DNA of 64,000 nucleotides from VRUE01 sp963817945 (GTDB lineage: Bacteria > Actinomycetota > Thermoleophilia > Solirubrobacterales > 70-9), in the NCBI GenBank assembly GCA_963817945.1, contig CAWFQH010000001.1:496001-560000 (forward strand), written 5' to 3'. Positions 24,858 to 33,345 of the stretch are shown here, in pieces. Every line of letters starts with the position of its first letter. Within the stretch, counting starts at the first letter, position 1. The notes under the pieces were generated by a model. It was not told where the DNA came from, did no database searches, and worked only from the letters and a program-made list of their open reading frames with translations. Position numbers and translations under genes: made by a program.

Positions 24858-25526
24858 TTAAGTCGTGAGAATCCCCACCATCCAGAGGGCCTCGTCCACC
24901 GCGATCTGAGGGACGGCGTTGACCTGGATGGCGGCAATCGCAATGCGACGCGTCGTGCGATCGACTCGATAGCCGTCGGCCGTCGAGCCGAAGAGGAGGC
25001 CGACGGGGGTGCGCTCGTCGGCGATCGCAAGGGTGCCGTGCGGGAGCTTCCCGGGGCGACCGGAAAGGGACTCGCCGGGGGCCGAGTCACGGATGCAGAG
25101 CCGGCCCTCGAGCCGGTCGGCGTCGAAGGCACGCAGTGCCACTCCGGTCTCCACGGTGGCAATCGTCAGGGCGTCAATCGGCAGCCCCTTGGTCGTGAAT
25201 CCCCCCTCCTGGAGCCGGTCGAGGACGAGTCGCTCGACCGGAGTGCGGGTGCGATCGGGGTCGAGGCCGATCTGGCGGAAGAAGACGCGATAGGCCCAGG
25301 GAATCGGGCGTTCGCGGAGGTGGATGGCATGGGCGCCGTAGAAGCGATCCGAGAGGTCGCGCAGGCGCCGTCGGACCGGCTCCGGGCTGCGGCCGGGGCG
25401 GCCGTCGACCTCGATCCAGGCGATGCCCAGGCCGGGGAACTCGGCCGCGAGGTGGGGCGCGACCCAGCCCTGCTCGGACGCGTGCTCCCAGCCGATGCGC
25501 GGCTCAGCCGCCTCCGAGCCGCCCAT
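24858..25526 (-). CDS. B3/4-domain protein (phenylalanyl-tRNA synthetase editing-domain-like)
   Basis: 222 aa from ATG 25526, which overlaps the upstream TGA by one base. RERPIPWAYRVFFRQIGLDPDRTRTPVE and GGFTTKGLPIDALTIATVETGVALRAFD match free-standing B3/4 proteins, the domain that in PheT hydrolyses mischarged Tyr-tRNA(Phe). A trans-editing or related hydrolytic role is an inference; many such proteins are uncharacterised. A duplicated frameshifted copy of its last 35 codons lies at 23127-23240. Last gene of a run that starts with the Mla genes. Confidence 0.8.
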   Translation of the reverse strand: MGGSEAAEPRIGWEHASEQGWVAPHLAAEFPGLGIAWIEVDGRPGRSPEPVRRRLRDLSDRFYGAHAIHLRERPIPWAYRVFFRQIGLDPDRTRTPVERLVLDRLQEGGFTTKGLPIDALTIATVETGVALRAFDADRLEGRLCIRDSAPGESLSGRPGKLPHGTLAIADERTPVGLLFGSTADGYRVDRTTRRIAIAAIQVNAVPQIAVDEALWMVGILTT

Positions 25527-26185
25527 CAGCTGCGCTCCGCCTTCTCGGTTGCCCGCAGTAGCGCCTCGATCCGCTCCCCCAGGTGGGCCTCCGTCAGCTC
25601 GCCGACGCCGGCGCTCTGCAGGGTTCCGCCGGGATACACGTAGGCGAAGGTGGGGCAGATCCCGACCCGGTAGAGCCCCGCCACCGCCCCGTCGCGGTCG
25701 TAGCCCACGGGCATCCTCCAGCGACGCTGCCGGACCAGTACGCGAACCGAGTCGCGGTCGTCTCGCACGTTGAGCGAGAGGAAATCCACCTCGTCACGGT
25801 AGCGCGCGTAGACACGATCGACCACGTCCTGCTGGTCGACGCAGCTGTCGCCTCCTTTGCTGAACCAAAAGCCGATCACGGAAGGGCGGTCGAAGAGGTC
25901 GCAGATACGGATTGCGTCCTCGCCGGCAACCCGGCAGGCGGGGGTGCGGCGTTCCTGCTCTGGGCAGGGGACGCGGGAGACGGCGCAGTCGTCCTGGGCA
26001 ATGTTCGCGTCGCCTTCGCGGTCGCTGATCGCCACCGGCACCGCGAACTCGGGCAACGGCCAGCGGTGCGGCCGCTCGTCGATCCCGAGGATCCCGTCGC
26101 CGCCATCACCAAGGTCGCTGAAGAGGGCAACGGCGACCACCGCTGCCAACAGCAGGCCCGCGGCGATCGAGTAGCGGTCGGTCAT
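25526..26185 (-). CDS. Membrane-anchored thioredoxin-like (redoxin) protein
   Basis: 219 aa. N-terminal anchor IAAGLLLAAVVAVALFS. The redoxin fold is suggested by LFDRPSVIGFWFSKGGDSCVDQQDVVDRVYARYRD, VDFLSLNVRDDRD, MPVGYDRDGAVAGLYRVGICPTFAYVYPGG (cis-proline in CPTF) and the closing helix LGERIEALL. The active-site position carries only one cysteine (GDSC) rather than CxxC, so it is not a classical disulfide reductase. Further cysteines (DDCAVSRVPC, TPACRVA, IRICDL) precede it. Faces outside; overlaps the B3/4 start. Role unknown. Confidence 0.72.
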   Translation of the reverse strand: MTDRYSIAAGLLLAAVVAVALFSDLGDGGDGILGIDERPHRWPLPEFAVPVAISDREGDANIAQDDCAVSRVPCPEQERRTPACRVAGEDAIRICDLFDRPSVIGFWFSKGGDSCVDQQDVVDRVYARYRDEVDFLSLNVRDDRDSVRVLVRQRRWRMPVGYDRDGAVAGLYRVGICPTFAYVYPGGTLQSAGVGELTEAHLGERIEALLRATEKAERS

Positions 26186-26204
26186 CGCCGCCCCGGCGGC
26201 GCGC

Positions 26205-27236
26205 TCAATCCATCGAGAGCGGGCCGGTCACGTCGGCGTTGAGGAACTGGTGCACGAACTGGTTTTCGGAGTCGAACAGTTCCTCTTTGGGCCCCGACTC
26301 GACGATTTTGCCGTTCCAGAGGACGGCGATGAAGTCGGAGATCCGGCGCGCCGTGTTGAGGTCGTGGCTGATCACCAGGTAGCAACCGCCGTTCTCGGCG
26401 TGCACCTCGCGGATCAGCTCGCAGAGCAGCGCCGTCCGCACCGGGTCGAGCCCGGAGTCCGGCTCGTCGAACATGACGATCGCCGGTTCCAGCACCAGCG
26501 CCCGGGCGAAGCCGGCACGCTTGCGCATCCCTCCGGAGAGCTCATTCGGCATCTTGTAGATCGCCTCGATCAGGCCGACCTCCTTGAGCCTGCGGTTGAC
26601 GATCTCGCCGATCTCCTCCTCGCTTTTGTCGGTGTGCTGGCGCAGCGGGAAAGCGGTGTTGTCGTAGATGTTCATCGAGCCGAACAGGGCCCCGTCTTGG
26701 AACAGCAGACCGAACTTTTTGCGGACCTCGAAGAGTTCGTCGTCGGTCATGTTGGGGATCGATTCGCCGTGCACGAGGACGTCGCCCGAGTCGGGGTAGA
26801 GCAGCCCGACGATGTGCTTGATCAGGACGCTCTTGCCGGTGCCCGATGGGCCCAGCACCATCGAGACCTGGTCTTCGGGAAGACCCAGGTTGAGCCCGTT
26901 GAGGATGCGGGCGCGACCGAACTGTTTGACCAGGTCGATGATTTCGATCGCGTCCTCGCCCCCATGGCCGAGCTTGCGACCGGTGTGGTAGCGGTAGGGA
27001 TCAGGCTCGGTCGGATCAACGCCGGGGATGACGAAATCGCGGCCCATGGTGGCGCCGTCTTCGCTCACGTAAGGCGCCCCGGACCGCTTGCTCGCGGCTG
27101 GGGTCTCTTCGACCGGGGGCTCTGGCTCGGCCTGCCGGGCGGCTTCGGCCGTGTCTGCGCCGGCCTCGGCTTCGACTTCGCCGTGCTCGGTCCCTACTTC
27201 GACTTCGCCGCGCTGGTTCGGATCGTCGATCGACAT
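26205..27236 (-). CDS. ABC ATPase of Mla/Mce lipid transporter (MlaF/Mkl-like)
   Basis: 343 aa. An acidic 90-residue N-terminal extension precedes the domain. Walker A GPSGTGKSVLIKHIVGL, Q-loop LLFQDGALFGSMNIYDN, signature NELSGGMRKRAGFARAL, Walker B IVMFDEPDSGLDPVRT, H-loop ISHDLNTARRISDFIAVL. GKSVLIKHI and the SGLDPVR wording are typical of MlaF/Mkl. It powers the two MlaE-type permeases encoded upstream in the same operon (6-base gap). No MCE ring protein gene lies in the operon within this window. Confidence 0.9.
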   Translation of the reverse strand: MSIDDPNQRGEVEVGTEHGEVEAEAGADTAEAARQAEPEPPVEETPAASKRSGAPYVSEDGATMGRDFVIPGVDPTEPDPYRYHTGRKLGHGGEDAIEIIDLVKQFGRARILNGLNLGLPEDQVSMVLGPSGTGKSVLIKHIVGLLYPDSGDVLVHGESIPNMTDDELFEVRKKFGLLFQDGALFGSMNIYDNTAFPLRQHTDKSEEEIGEIVNRRLKEVGLIEAIYKMPNELSGGMRKRAGFARALVLEPAIVMFDEPDSGLDPVRTALLCELIREVHAENGGCYLVISHDLNTARRISDFIAVLWNGKIVESGPKEELFDSENQFVHQFLNADVTGPLSMD

Positions 27237-27242
27237 GGTTGG

Positions 27243-28040
27243 TCAGCCTCCTATCGGCGCTCTCGGATTGGCTCCCCAGAAGATCAGGGTTCCAAGCATT
27301 CCGATGATGTGCACCAGAACGATATTGAGCACCATCGACTTCGCGGTTGCCGTGCCCACCCCGACCGGTCCCCCCGACGCGGTGTAGCCGTAGTAGCAAC
27401 CGACCAGGACTATGGCGGTCGCCATGAACATTCCCTTGATCAAGCTGAAGATCAGGTCGGGCGGGTTCTGGAACATCCAGAAGATCAGCAAGTAGCCGCC
27501 CGAGGAGACGTCGCCGACCTGTTCGACGACGGCTATGTAGCTGGCCAGGAACATCACCCCGATCCCGATCAGGTACATGAAGGGGAAGGCGATCCAGGCG
27601 GCTAGCAGCCGGGTGGCACAGAGGAAGGTGACCGGCGGCACGCCCATCACCTCGAGCGCGTCGATCTCGTCGGAGATTCGCATCGCGCCCAGCTCGGCGA
27701 CGATCCCGGTCCCGACCTTGGCCGCGAGCATGTAGCCGAAGGCGTAGGGCATGATCTCGCGCAGGTCGCACCAGGCGGAGAAGAGGCCGGCGAAGGCGGG
27801 CGCACCCTGAGCGCGCAGCAGGTAGGCGCCCTCGATACCGCACTGCAGACCGAGGATGAAGACGGTGCCCCAGATGACCAGGGCCGAGCCGAGGATCAGG
27901 ATGCCGGCCTGGCGCAGACTCTCGCCGAAGAAGCGCAGGACCCGCCCCGAATAGACAAGGCCGGCGACGCGCGAGCCGAAGCGGGCGACCTCACCGAGCG
28001 AGTCGAGCCAGCCGCGCGGGACTTCAAGCCAGGCGTTCAT
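27243..28040 (-). CDS. MlaE-family permease (second in operon)
   Basis: 265 aa from ATG 28040, an ATGA overlap with the first permease stop. Family signature EIMPYAFGYMLAAKVGTGIVAELGAMRISDEIDALEVMGVPP (shown in parts: KVGTGIVAELGAMRISDEID) and SGGPVGVGTATAKSMVLNIV. About five to six membrane segments. It likely pairs with the neighbouring paralogue to form a hetero-dimeric core, as the two YrbE proteins do in Mce systems. Substrate probably a lipid. Confidence 0.9.
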   Translation of the reverse strand: MNAWLEVPRGWLDSLGEVARFGSRVAGLVYSGRVLRFFGESLRQAGILILGSALVIWGTVFILGLQCGIEGAYLLRAQGAPAFAGLFSAWCDLREIMPYAFGYMLAAKVGTGIVAELGAMRISDEIDALEVMGVPPVTFLCATRLLAAWIAFPFMYLIGIGVMFLASYIAVVEQVGDVSSGGYLLIFWMFQNPPDLIFSLIKGMFMATAIVLVGCYYGYTASGGPVGVGTATAKSMVLNIVLVHIIGMLGTLIFWGANPRAPIGG

Positions 28041-28846
28041 CGGATCGTCTGCAGCTCCGGATTGGTCGCCAGCAAAGTCTGAGTGAAGACATAGTTGAAG
28101 GCGAAGATGCCGAGGAAGGCGATCACCACGGCCTCGTTTACGGCGCGGCCGACCCCAGCGGCACCGCCCGAGGCGGTCATGCCCTTGTAGCAGCAGACCA
28201 CCGCCACGATCGCGCCGAACAGGGTGCACTTGATCACCGAGCCGGCGAGGTCGATGATCGATGCATTGGAGAAGAGGGTCGCGAAGAAGCCGCCGAGCGG
28301 CTGGTTGTAGACGACCTCGGCGAGGATGCCGCCGGTGATCCCGAAGACCAGGGCGTAGATGTCGAGCAGGCCGGTGACCAGCATCAGCGCCAGGAAGCGT
28401 GGCACGACCAGGTTCTTGATCGGGTCGACGCCAAGCACCTGCAGGGCGTCGAGCTCCTCGCGGATCTTGCGGGCGCCGAGGTCAGCGGTGATCGCCGTGC
28501 CGGCCACACCGGCGACGACGACGGCGGTGACGAAGGGGGCAATCTCACGAATCGCCGCGAGCACGAAGAAACCGCCGAGCCGGTCGAGCGCCCCGAACAG
28601 GTTGAGCACGTTTGCCGCTTGCATGCCGGGCGCCCCGAAGCAGATCGCCACGGTCGAGATCAACAGCGGGAACCAGCAAAGCTGCAGGGCGAAGAGGAAC
28701 TGGCCGATGAACTCCTCGCCGTAGGGATAGGGCGGTTTCACCGCGGAGACCATCGTCCTCGCGGTGAGGATCATCATGTCCCCCACCTGTTCGAAGAAGG
28801 ACTTGGCGGGCAAGAAGCTCCGCCCTATCGATGCAGCTCTGTCCAT
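28037..28846 (-). CDS. MlaE-family permease (first in operon)
   Basis: 269 aa. ATG 28846 is set by GGAGGAG six bases upstream; a GTG at 28891 is weaker. Signature REIAPFVTAVVVAGVAGTAI then TADLGARKIREELDALQVLG and CCYKGMTASGGAAGVGRAVN. Together with the second permease and the ATPase it forms the membrane part of an Mla/Mce-type lipid importer. Confidence 0.9.
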   Translation of the reverse strand: MDRAASIGRSFLPAKSFFEQVGDMMILTARTMVSAVKPPYPYGEEFIGQFLFALQLCWFPLLISTVAICFGAPGMQAANVLNLFGALDRLGGFFVLAAIREIAPFVTAVVVAGVAGTAITADLGARKIREELDALQVLGVDPIKNLVVPRFLALMLVTGLLDIYALVFGITGGILAEVVYNQPLGGFFATLFSNASIIDLAGSVIKCTLFGAIVAVVCCYKGMTASGGAAGVGRAVNEAVVIAFLGIFAFNYVFTQTLLATNPELQTIR

Positions 28847-28986
28847 CTGCTCCTCCGGCAGGCGGACCGCACCGGTGCGGCCGCTCCTCACCTGAGTCTA
28901 TGGGATGGGCCAGCCGCGACGGTTAGCCGAGTATTGAGATTCGCGCTGCGCCGGCGAGACGCCCGAGAGGCGGAAAACCCCGTGCT

Positions 28987-29688
28987 ATGTTGCGGCCGGT
29001 CTTGGGAGGGAAGCGCAAACAAGGACGGCGTTTCCGTGTCGGCGCCGCTGCCGTCGTCGCGATCGTTTCGCTGTCCGCAGCCGCCTGCGGCGATGACGAC
29101 TCGTCTTCTACTTCCGAAGCCTCGCGCGAGGCGAACGCTCACTACGAGGTGAAGGTGGTCGAGGCGAAGTTCCCGACCAGCCAGCGGCTCGGCCAGACCA
29201 CGCTGCTGCGGCTCGGCGTCCGCAACACGGGCAAGAAAACGATTCCTTCGTTGACGATGACGGTCTCGGTTGGCGGCAGGGAGGGCCGGGGCTCGTCCTT
29301 GCCCTTCGGCATCCGCAGCTCCGAACCGGGGCTCTCCCAGCCCGACCGCCCGGTTTGGGTGCTCTCCGAGAAGTATCCAAAGCTCGATGGCTCCGAAGAG
29401 TCGGCGGGGGCCGAAAACGCAAGCCGCAAGACCTTCGCTTTCGGTCCGCTGAAGGCGGGTGAGACCAGCGAGGCGGTTTGGAAGCTGAGCGCGACCCGCA
29501 CGGGCACCTACCGCTTGCTCTACGCAATCGGAGCCGGAGGTCCCGCGAAGGTCGAGACCGCGAATGGGGCCAAGCCGGGAGGCTCCTTCACGGTCCGCAT
29601 CGACGAGACGCCGCCGGAGACGATCGTTACCGACAGCGGTGAGGTCGTCGAGGTCCAGCCGGGCAGCGAAACCCAGGCGAATCGCTAG
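28987..29688 (+). CDS. Lipoprotein with DUF11/CARDB-like beta domain, unknown role
   Basis: 233 aa. Basic N-terminus, hydrophobic VGAAAVVAIVSLSAAAC with lipobox AAAC, then an acidic DDDSSSTSE linker. The mature region (HYEVKVVEAKFPTSQRLGQ, LLRLGVRNTGKKTIPSLTMT) looks like an Ig-like beta domain built to sit at the surface, ending DETPPETIVTDSGEVVEV. Ten bases before the sugar dehydrogenase gene, so likely one transcript. Confidence 0.7.
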   Translation: MLRPVLGGKRKQGRRFRVGAAAVVAIVSLSAAACGDDDSSSTSEASREANAHYEVKVVEAKFPTSQRLGQTTLLRLGVRNTGKKTIPSLTMTVSVGGREGRGSSLPFGIRSSEPGLSQPDRPVWVLSEKYPKLDGSEESAGAENASRKTFAFGPLKAGETSEAVWKLSATRTGTYRLLYAIGAGGPAKVETANGAKPGGSFTVRIDETPPETIVTDSGEVVEVQPGSETQANR

Positions 29689-29698
29689 CTTTCGCACC

Positions 29699-30916
29699 AT
29701 GCGAGGCCGCCTTGCCTCCTCCAGTGCCGCCGCCTTCCTGGCGATGGCAACCTTGCCTGCCTGCGGCCAGGCCCAGGAGCGCTCCGACGGGGAGGCCGCA
29801 CCGGCCACGCCCCCGCCCCCCGCAGAGAAGGCAACCAGCAGCGCCGGAGTCGGTTTGGAGCAAATCGGCAGTTTCGAAGCTCCGGTCTATGTCACCGCGG
29901 CCCCCGGCTTCCCGCAACTGCTGTTCGTCGTCGAGCAGCCGGGCACGGTCCGCGTGCTGCGCAAAGGCGAGCTACTGCCACGTCCCTTCCTCGACATCTC
30001 TGGGCTGGTCAGCTACGAAGGCGAGCGGGGCCTGCTTTCGATCGCCTTCCCGCCCGACTACTCGACCAGCCGGCGCTTCTATGTCTACTTCACCGACTCT
30101 CAGGGCGACATTCGAGTAGACGAGTTCAAGCGCAAAAACGCGACGCGAGCCGCGCGGGGCTCACGTCGCGTGGTGATCGAGATACCCCATCGGGCGAACT
30201 CCAACCACAACGGCGGCCAGCTGCAATTCCTCGGCGATGATCTATACCTGGGAACCGGCGACGGCGGATCGGGGGGCGACCCACCCAACAACGCCCAGGA
30301 CCGCAATAGCCTGCTCGGCAAGCTGCTGCGGATCGACCCCCGTCCGTCCAACGGACGCCCGTACTCGATCCCCACCGACAACCCGTTCGCCGGCCCGGGC
30401 GGTGGTCGCGGCGAGATCTACAGCTACGGGCTGCGCAACCCCTTTCGCTTCTCATTCGACACGTTGACTGCGAAACGGCCGCGGATCGCGATCGCCGACG
30501 TCGGCCAGGACCGCTTCGAGGAGGTCGACTACATCTCCGTCGGCACCGGCAGCGGCGCCAACTTCGGCTGGGACGCCTTCGAGGGTTTCTCTCCGTACCG
30601 CGGCGCCAACAGCGGCACTCCCGACCCTGGCAGAACCGTAAAGCCGATCTTCGTCTACGGGCGCAACAGAGGCTGCACGATCATCGGCGGCTACGTCGTC
30701 GGCGACCGACGTCTGCCCGGGTTGCGCGGCCGTTATGTCTACGCCGACCTCTGCGAGGGCGAGCTGCGCAGTCTCGTCCCGCGGCTGGGCGGCGCGCGCG
30801 CGGATCGCAGCCTCGGCCTGCGCGTCTCCACCCCCAGCTCCTTTGGCGAAGACGCGTTCGGCCGCATCTACGTCACTTCGCTGGAGGGGCCGGTCTACCG
30901 ACTCGTTCCCCGCTGA
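29699..30916 (+). CDS. PQQ-dependent soluble glucose / sorbosone dehydrogenase-like lipoprotein
   Basis: 405 aa from ATG 29699; a longer frame from 29564 lies inside the upstream gene. Signal with lipobox LPAC. GSDH beta-propeller motifs: ITAAPGF-type opening (VYVTAAPGFPQLLFVVEQPG), GLLSIAFPPDY, FYVYFT, HRANSNHNGGQLQF (the catalytic histidine), LYLGTGDGGSGGDPPNNAQD, LLGKLLRIDP, YSYGLRNPFRFSFD, DVGQDRFEEVDYI and GANFGWDAFEG. It would oxidise an aldose or related sugar outside the membrane with PQQ. Tethered by its lipid. Confidence 0.9.
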   Translation: MRGRLASSSAAAFLAMATLPACGQAQERSDGEAAPATPPPPAEKATSSAGVGLEQIGSFEAPVYVTAAPGFPQLLFVVEQPGTVRVLRKGELLPRPFLDISGLVSYEGERGLLSIAFPPDYSTSRRFYVYFTDSQGDIRVDEFKRKNATRAARGSRRVVIEIPHRANSNHNGGQLQFLGDDLYLGTGDGGSGGDPPNNAQDRNSLLGKLLRIDPRPSNGRPYSIPTDNPFAGPGGGRGEIYSYGLRNPFRFSFDTLTAKRPRIAIADVGQDRFEEVDYISVGTGSGANFGWDAFEGFSPYRGANSGTPDPGRTVKPIFVYGRNRGCTIIGGYVVGDRRLPGLRGRYVYADLCEGELRSLVPRLGGARADRSLGLRVSTPSSFGEDAFGRIYVTSLEGPVYRLVPR

Positions 30917-30934
30917 CCGCCCGGCGGCAGCAAA

Positions 30935-30967
30935 AGGGCCGCCGCCGACGAAACCGGCGACGGCCCT
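30935..30967. terminator. Bidirectional hairpin terminator
   Basis: AGGGCCGCCGCCG and CGGCGACGGCCCT pair with a single mismatch across seven bases, between the convergent sugar dehydrogenase and secreted protein genes. Confidence 0.7.
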
Positions 30968-30987
30968 CGAAGCTCAGCTCTGTTGTC

Positions 30988-31617
30988 TCAGCGACGCGCG
31001 AACGGATCGATGTAGAGGTCGTCGACCTGCCACTGGCCCTTGCTGTCGAGCGGCGTGATGTGGATTTGGATCGAGCTGGGGATCAGCGTGCCGACGATCG
31101 TCGCCAGGCTAAGCACGGTCGACATCGGCTGGGTCGGGGCCCAGGAAGACCCAGCCGTTACCGTGCTCACCGCCTTGGTGCGAACGAGGCCGAGCAACTT
31201 GTAGACGGCCTCGACCCGCAGGCGCGAGGTGGGGTCGCCCGTATTGCGGGCGAACATACGGAAGATCGGCGTGTCGAGCGACATGCAGATCGGCGGGCTG
31301 ACCGCCTTGCTTCCTGGGGGTAGCGCCAGCGAGCGCGAGTCGCCCGTGTCGTTGAGGTAGTAACTCTCATTGCCGTCGACCACCGTGGCGCCTCGGCTGA
31401 ACGACCAGCCGCTGCCACCGGCCTCGAAACCGCCGTCAGGTGCCAGCACGTAGTAGCGCTGATCGCCCCATGGGCCGAACACCTGCTCGGCGCCGGAGTA
31501 CGGGCAGGCCGCCTGAGCCGAGCTGGCGGAGAGAGCGAGCGCCGTCAAGGTGAGGGCGATGAGCCCCGCGAGCTTGGCACGGGCACCGGGGGGAGAATAA
31601 ATTGAGCTGAGCTTCAT
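30988..31617 (-). CDS. Secreted protein of unknown function with lectin-like beta fold
   Basis: 209 aa from ATG 31617 (AGGAGG about 14 bases upstream). Signal peptide AGLIALTLTALALSASSAQA. Mature protein ACPYSGAEQVFGPWGDQRYYVLAPDGGFEAG, then GWSFSRGATVVDGNESYYLN, SLALPPGSKAVSPPICMSLD and a closing WQVDDLYIDPFARR. This order (GGFE, W, GNE, S-L-PPG, C, VDDLYVDP) recurs in Thermoleophilia secreted proteins as I recall and suggests a jelly-roll fold. No catalytic residues assigned. Confidence 0.75.
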   Translation of the reverse strand: MKLSSIYSPPGARAKLAGLIALTLTALALSASSAQAACPYSGAEQVFGPWGDQRYYVLAPDGGFEAGGSGWSFSRGATVVDGNESYYLNDTGDSRSLALPPGSKAVSPPICMSLDTPIFRMFARNTGDPTSRLRVEAVYKLLGLVRTKAVSTVTAGSSWAPTQPMSTVLSLATIVGTLIPSSIQIHITPLDSKGQWQVDDLYIDPFARR

Positions 31618-31876
31618 TTTGGGGCGAACCTCCTCGTCGCAGGTCAAACAGCCTGGTCGGAAAACCAAGCTGGCAGTTGAGCCATCTCGCCGGGAGACGA
31701 GACCTCTGACTTTGCGCCCCCGCCTCGCGACGGGTTCGCCCTTATGCAGCTGACTTATGTGGTGTGCGCGAACACCATCGGGGGCGCCCGGCGAAACGCC
31801 AAGGGAGATCGAACGAACGTCTAGGCACTACTGCGAACCAGAGCGTTTCTGGGCGATGATTTGCACGTTGCGGGGC

Positions 31877-31904
31877 TTGACCGCGACCGTTGCGCGCCGA
31901 TACA
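31877..31904 (+). promoter_or_regulatory. Sigma70-like promoter for the HD-GYP gene
   Basis: TTGACC (31877-31882), 16-base spacer, GATACA (31899-31904), 39 bases before ATG 31944. Confidence 0.5.
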
Positions 31905-31943
31905 GCCCGCGACAGCGGTGCGGGTTTCGGCTGTCACCCGGTT

Positions 31944-33254
31944 ATGGCCGCTTTGATCAACACCCCCGAGCTCGAGCGCCTCTTCGCCCAGGGGCGGCAG
32001 CGCGCGGTGCTGCCGGCCTACGGACGGGAGCGAGCAGTCGAAGTCGGCACCGCCATCGCTTTTCTCGCCACGGCCGTCGCGATGGCGCTGCTGCTCCCGT
32101 CGTCCCGCCCCCTCGACCTCTCGACGCTGGCGGTCCTCGTCGCCGCCTACGTGATCATCTGCCAAGCGCAGTTCGACGTAGCCGACGGCTACACGGTGCC
32201 GACCCAGTTGGTCTTGGTCCCGATGCTGTTCCTGCTGCCGACCCCTGCCGTGCCGCTCATCGTCAGCCTCAGCTGGGCGCTGGGGCGGATCCTCGACTAC
32301 GCCAGCGGTCGCACCAGCATCTACCGAGCCTTCCACGTCTTCGGGGACTGCTGGCACGCGGTCGGGCCGGCGCTCGTCCTGTCCATCGCCGGCGCCCAGG
32401 TCTTCGCCTGGGAGGAGTGGCCGGTTTATGCGATCGCCCTGATCGCCCAGTTTGCCTTCGACTTCGCCGCGACCGGCATTCGCTCGAGGCTGATCGACGG
32501 GCCGTCCTCCTGGACCGAGCTGCGCCTACTGGCTCCGGTCTACGGCCTCGATGCGGCGCTAGCCCCTGTCGGCCTGCTGGTGGCTTTCGCCGCGATCGAA
32601 CTCGGCCCCGCGGTCTGCCTGCTGGTCATACCCCTCGCCGCGGTGTTGGCGGTGCTCTCGCGCGAGCGCAAGAGCAGGATCGAAGGGGCACTGGAGCTGA
32701 GCGCCGCCTACCAGGGCACCGCGCTGCTGCTCGGCGACGTCGTCGAGGCGGACGATGCCTATACGGGGAGCCACAGTCGCGGCGTCGTCGAACTGTCGCT
32801 CGCCGTCAGCGACCGGCTCGGGCTCGACCGCCGGCAGCGGCGCAACGTCGAGTTCGCCGCGCTCCTGCACGACGTCGGCAAGATTGCCGTGCCGAAGGAG
32901 ATCATCAACAAACCGGGCCCGCTCGACGATGCCGAGTGGGCGGTGATGCACCGCCACACGATCGAGGGCGAGGCGATGCTGAACCGGGTCGGCGGCGTGC
33001 TCTCCGAGGTCGGCCGAATCGTCCGCTCGTCCCACGAGCACTACGACGGCAGCGGCTACCCCGACGGTCTCGCCGCTGAGGAGATCCCGATCGAGGCCCG
33101 CATCGTCACTTGCTGCGACGCCTTCAGCGCGATGACGACCACCCGCTCCTACCGCGTGGCAATGCCGGTCGAGGACGCGGTCGCCGAGCTGCGCGCCTGC
33201 GCCGGCACCCAGTTCGACCCCGACGTGGTGGAAGCCCTGATCGCTGTCTCCTAG
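31944..33254 (+). CDS. Membrane HD-GYP domain protein
   Basis: 436 aa from ATG 31944. About six to eight membrane segments fill residues 35-240 (FLATAVAMALLL, LAVLVAAYVIICQ, ALVLSIAGAQVFAW, PVGLLVAFAAIELG). The HD-GYP domain follows: DAYTGSHSRGVVELSLAVS, AALLHDVGKIAVPKEII, HRHTIEGEAML, SSHEHYDGSGYPDGL and IVTCCDAFSAMTTTRSYR. HD, HDxGK and HHExxDGxGYP-type residues are all present, so c-di-GMP hydrolysis or sensing is likely, driven by the membrane sensor. A perfect hairpin begins one base after the stop. Confidence 0.9.
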   Translation: MAALINTPELERLFAQGRQRAVLPAYGRERAVEVGTAIAFLATAVAMALLLPSSRPLDLSTLAVLVAAYVIICQAQFDVADGYTVPTQLVLVPMLFLLPTPAVPLIVSLSWALGRILDYASGRTSIYRAFHVFGDCWHAVGPALVLSIAGAQVFAWEEWPVYAIALIAQFAFDFAATGIRSRLIDGPSSWTELRLLAPVYGLDAALAPVGLLVAFAAIELGPAVCLLVIPLAAVLAVLSRERKSRIEGALELSAAYQGTALLLGDVVEADDAYTGSHSRGVVELSLAVSDRLGLDRRQRRNVEFAALLHDVGKIAVPKEIINKPGPLDDAEWAVMHRHTIEGEAMLNRVGGVLSEVGRIVRSSHEHYDGSGYPDGLAAEEIPIEARIVTCCDAFSAMTTTRSYRVAMPVEDAVAELRACAGTQFDPDVVEALIAVS

Positions 33255-33300
33255 ACGTGTCGCAACTTGAGGACGTATAGGTCCTCAAGTTGCGACACGT
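33255..33300. repeat. Perfect 20-bp inverted repeat (hairpin)
   Basis: ACGTGTCGCAACTTGAGGAC (33255-33274), six-base loop GTATAG, then the exact complement (33281-33300). It starts immediately after the HD-GYP stop. The arm is longer and less GC-biased than the other terminators here and has no T-run. It may be a terminator or a dispersed palindromic element. Confidence 0.85.
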
Positions 33301-33309
33301 CGGTAAGGT

Positions 33310-33323
33310 TGGCTGACCAGCCA
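33310..33323 (+). promoter_or_regulatory. Operator-like site TGGCTGACCAGCCA before aldehyde dehydrogenase
   Basis: Part of the near-perfect palindrome TTGGCT-GACC-AGCCAA (33309-33324), 22 bases before ATG 33346. It fits the consensus TGGCTGRYYRGCCA shared with 51268 and 56452, the latter beside a TetR gene. Confidence 0.55.
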
Positions 33324-33345
33324 AAGGTTCGGGAAGGGAGCGCAG

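Noticed and set aside
26250..27605. 451-codon plus-strand frame
   Set aside because: Antisense to the MlaF and MlaE genes, which have complete motifs.
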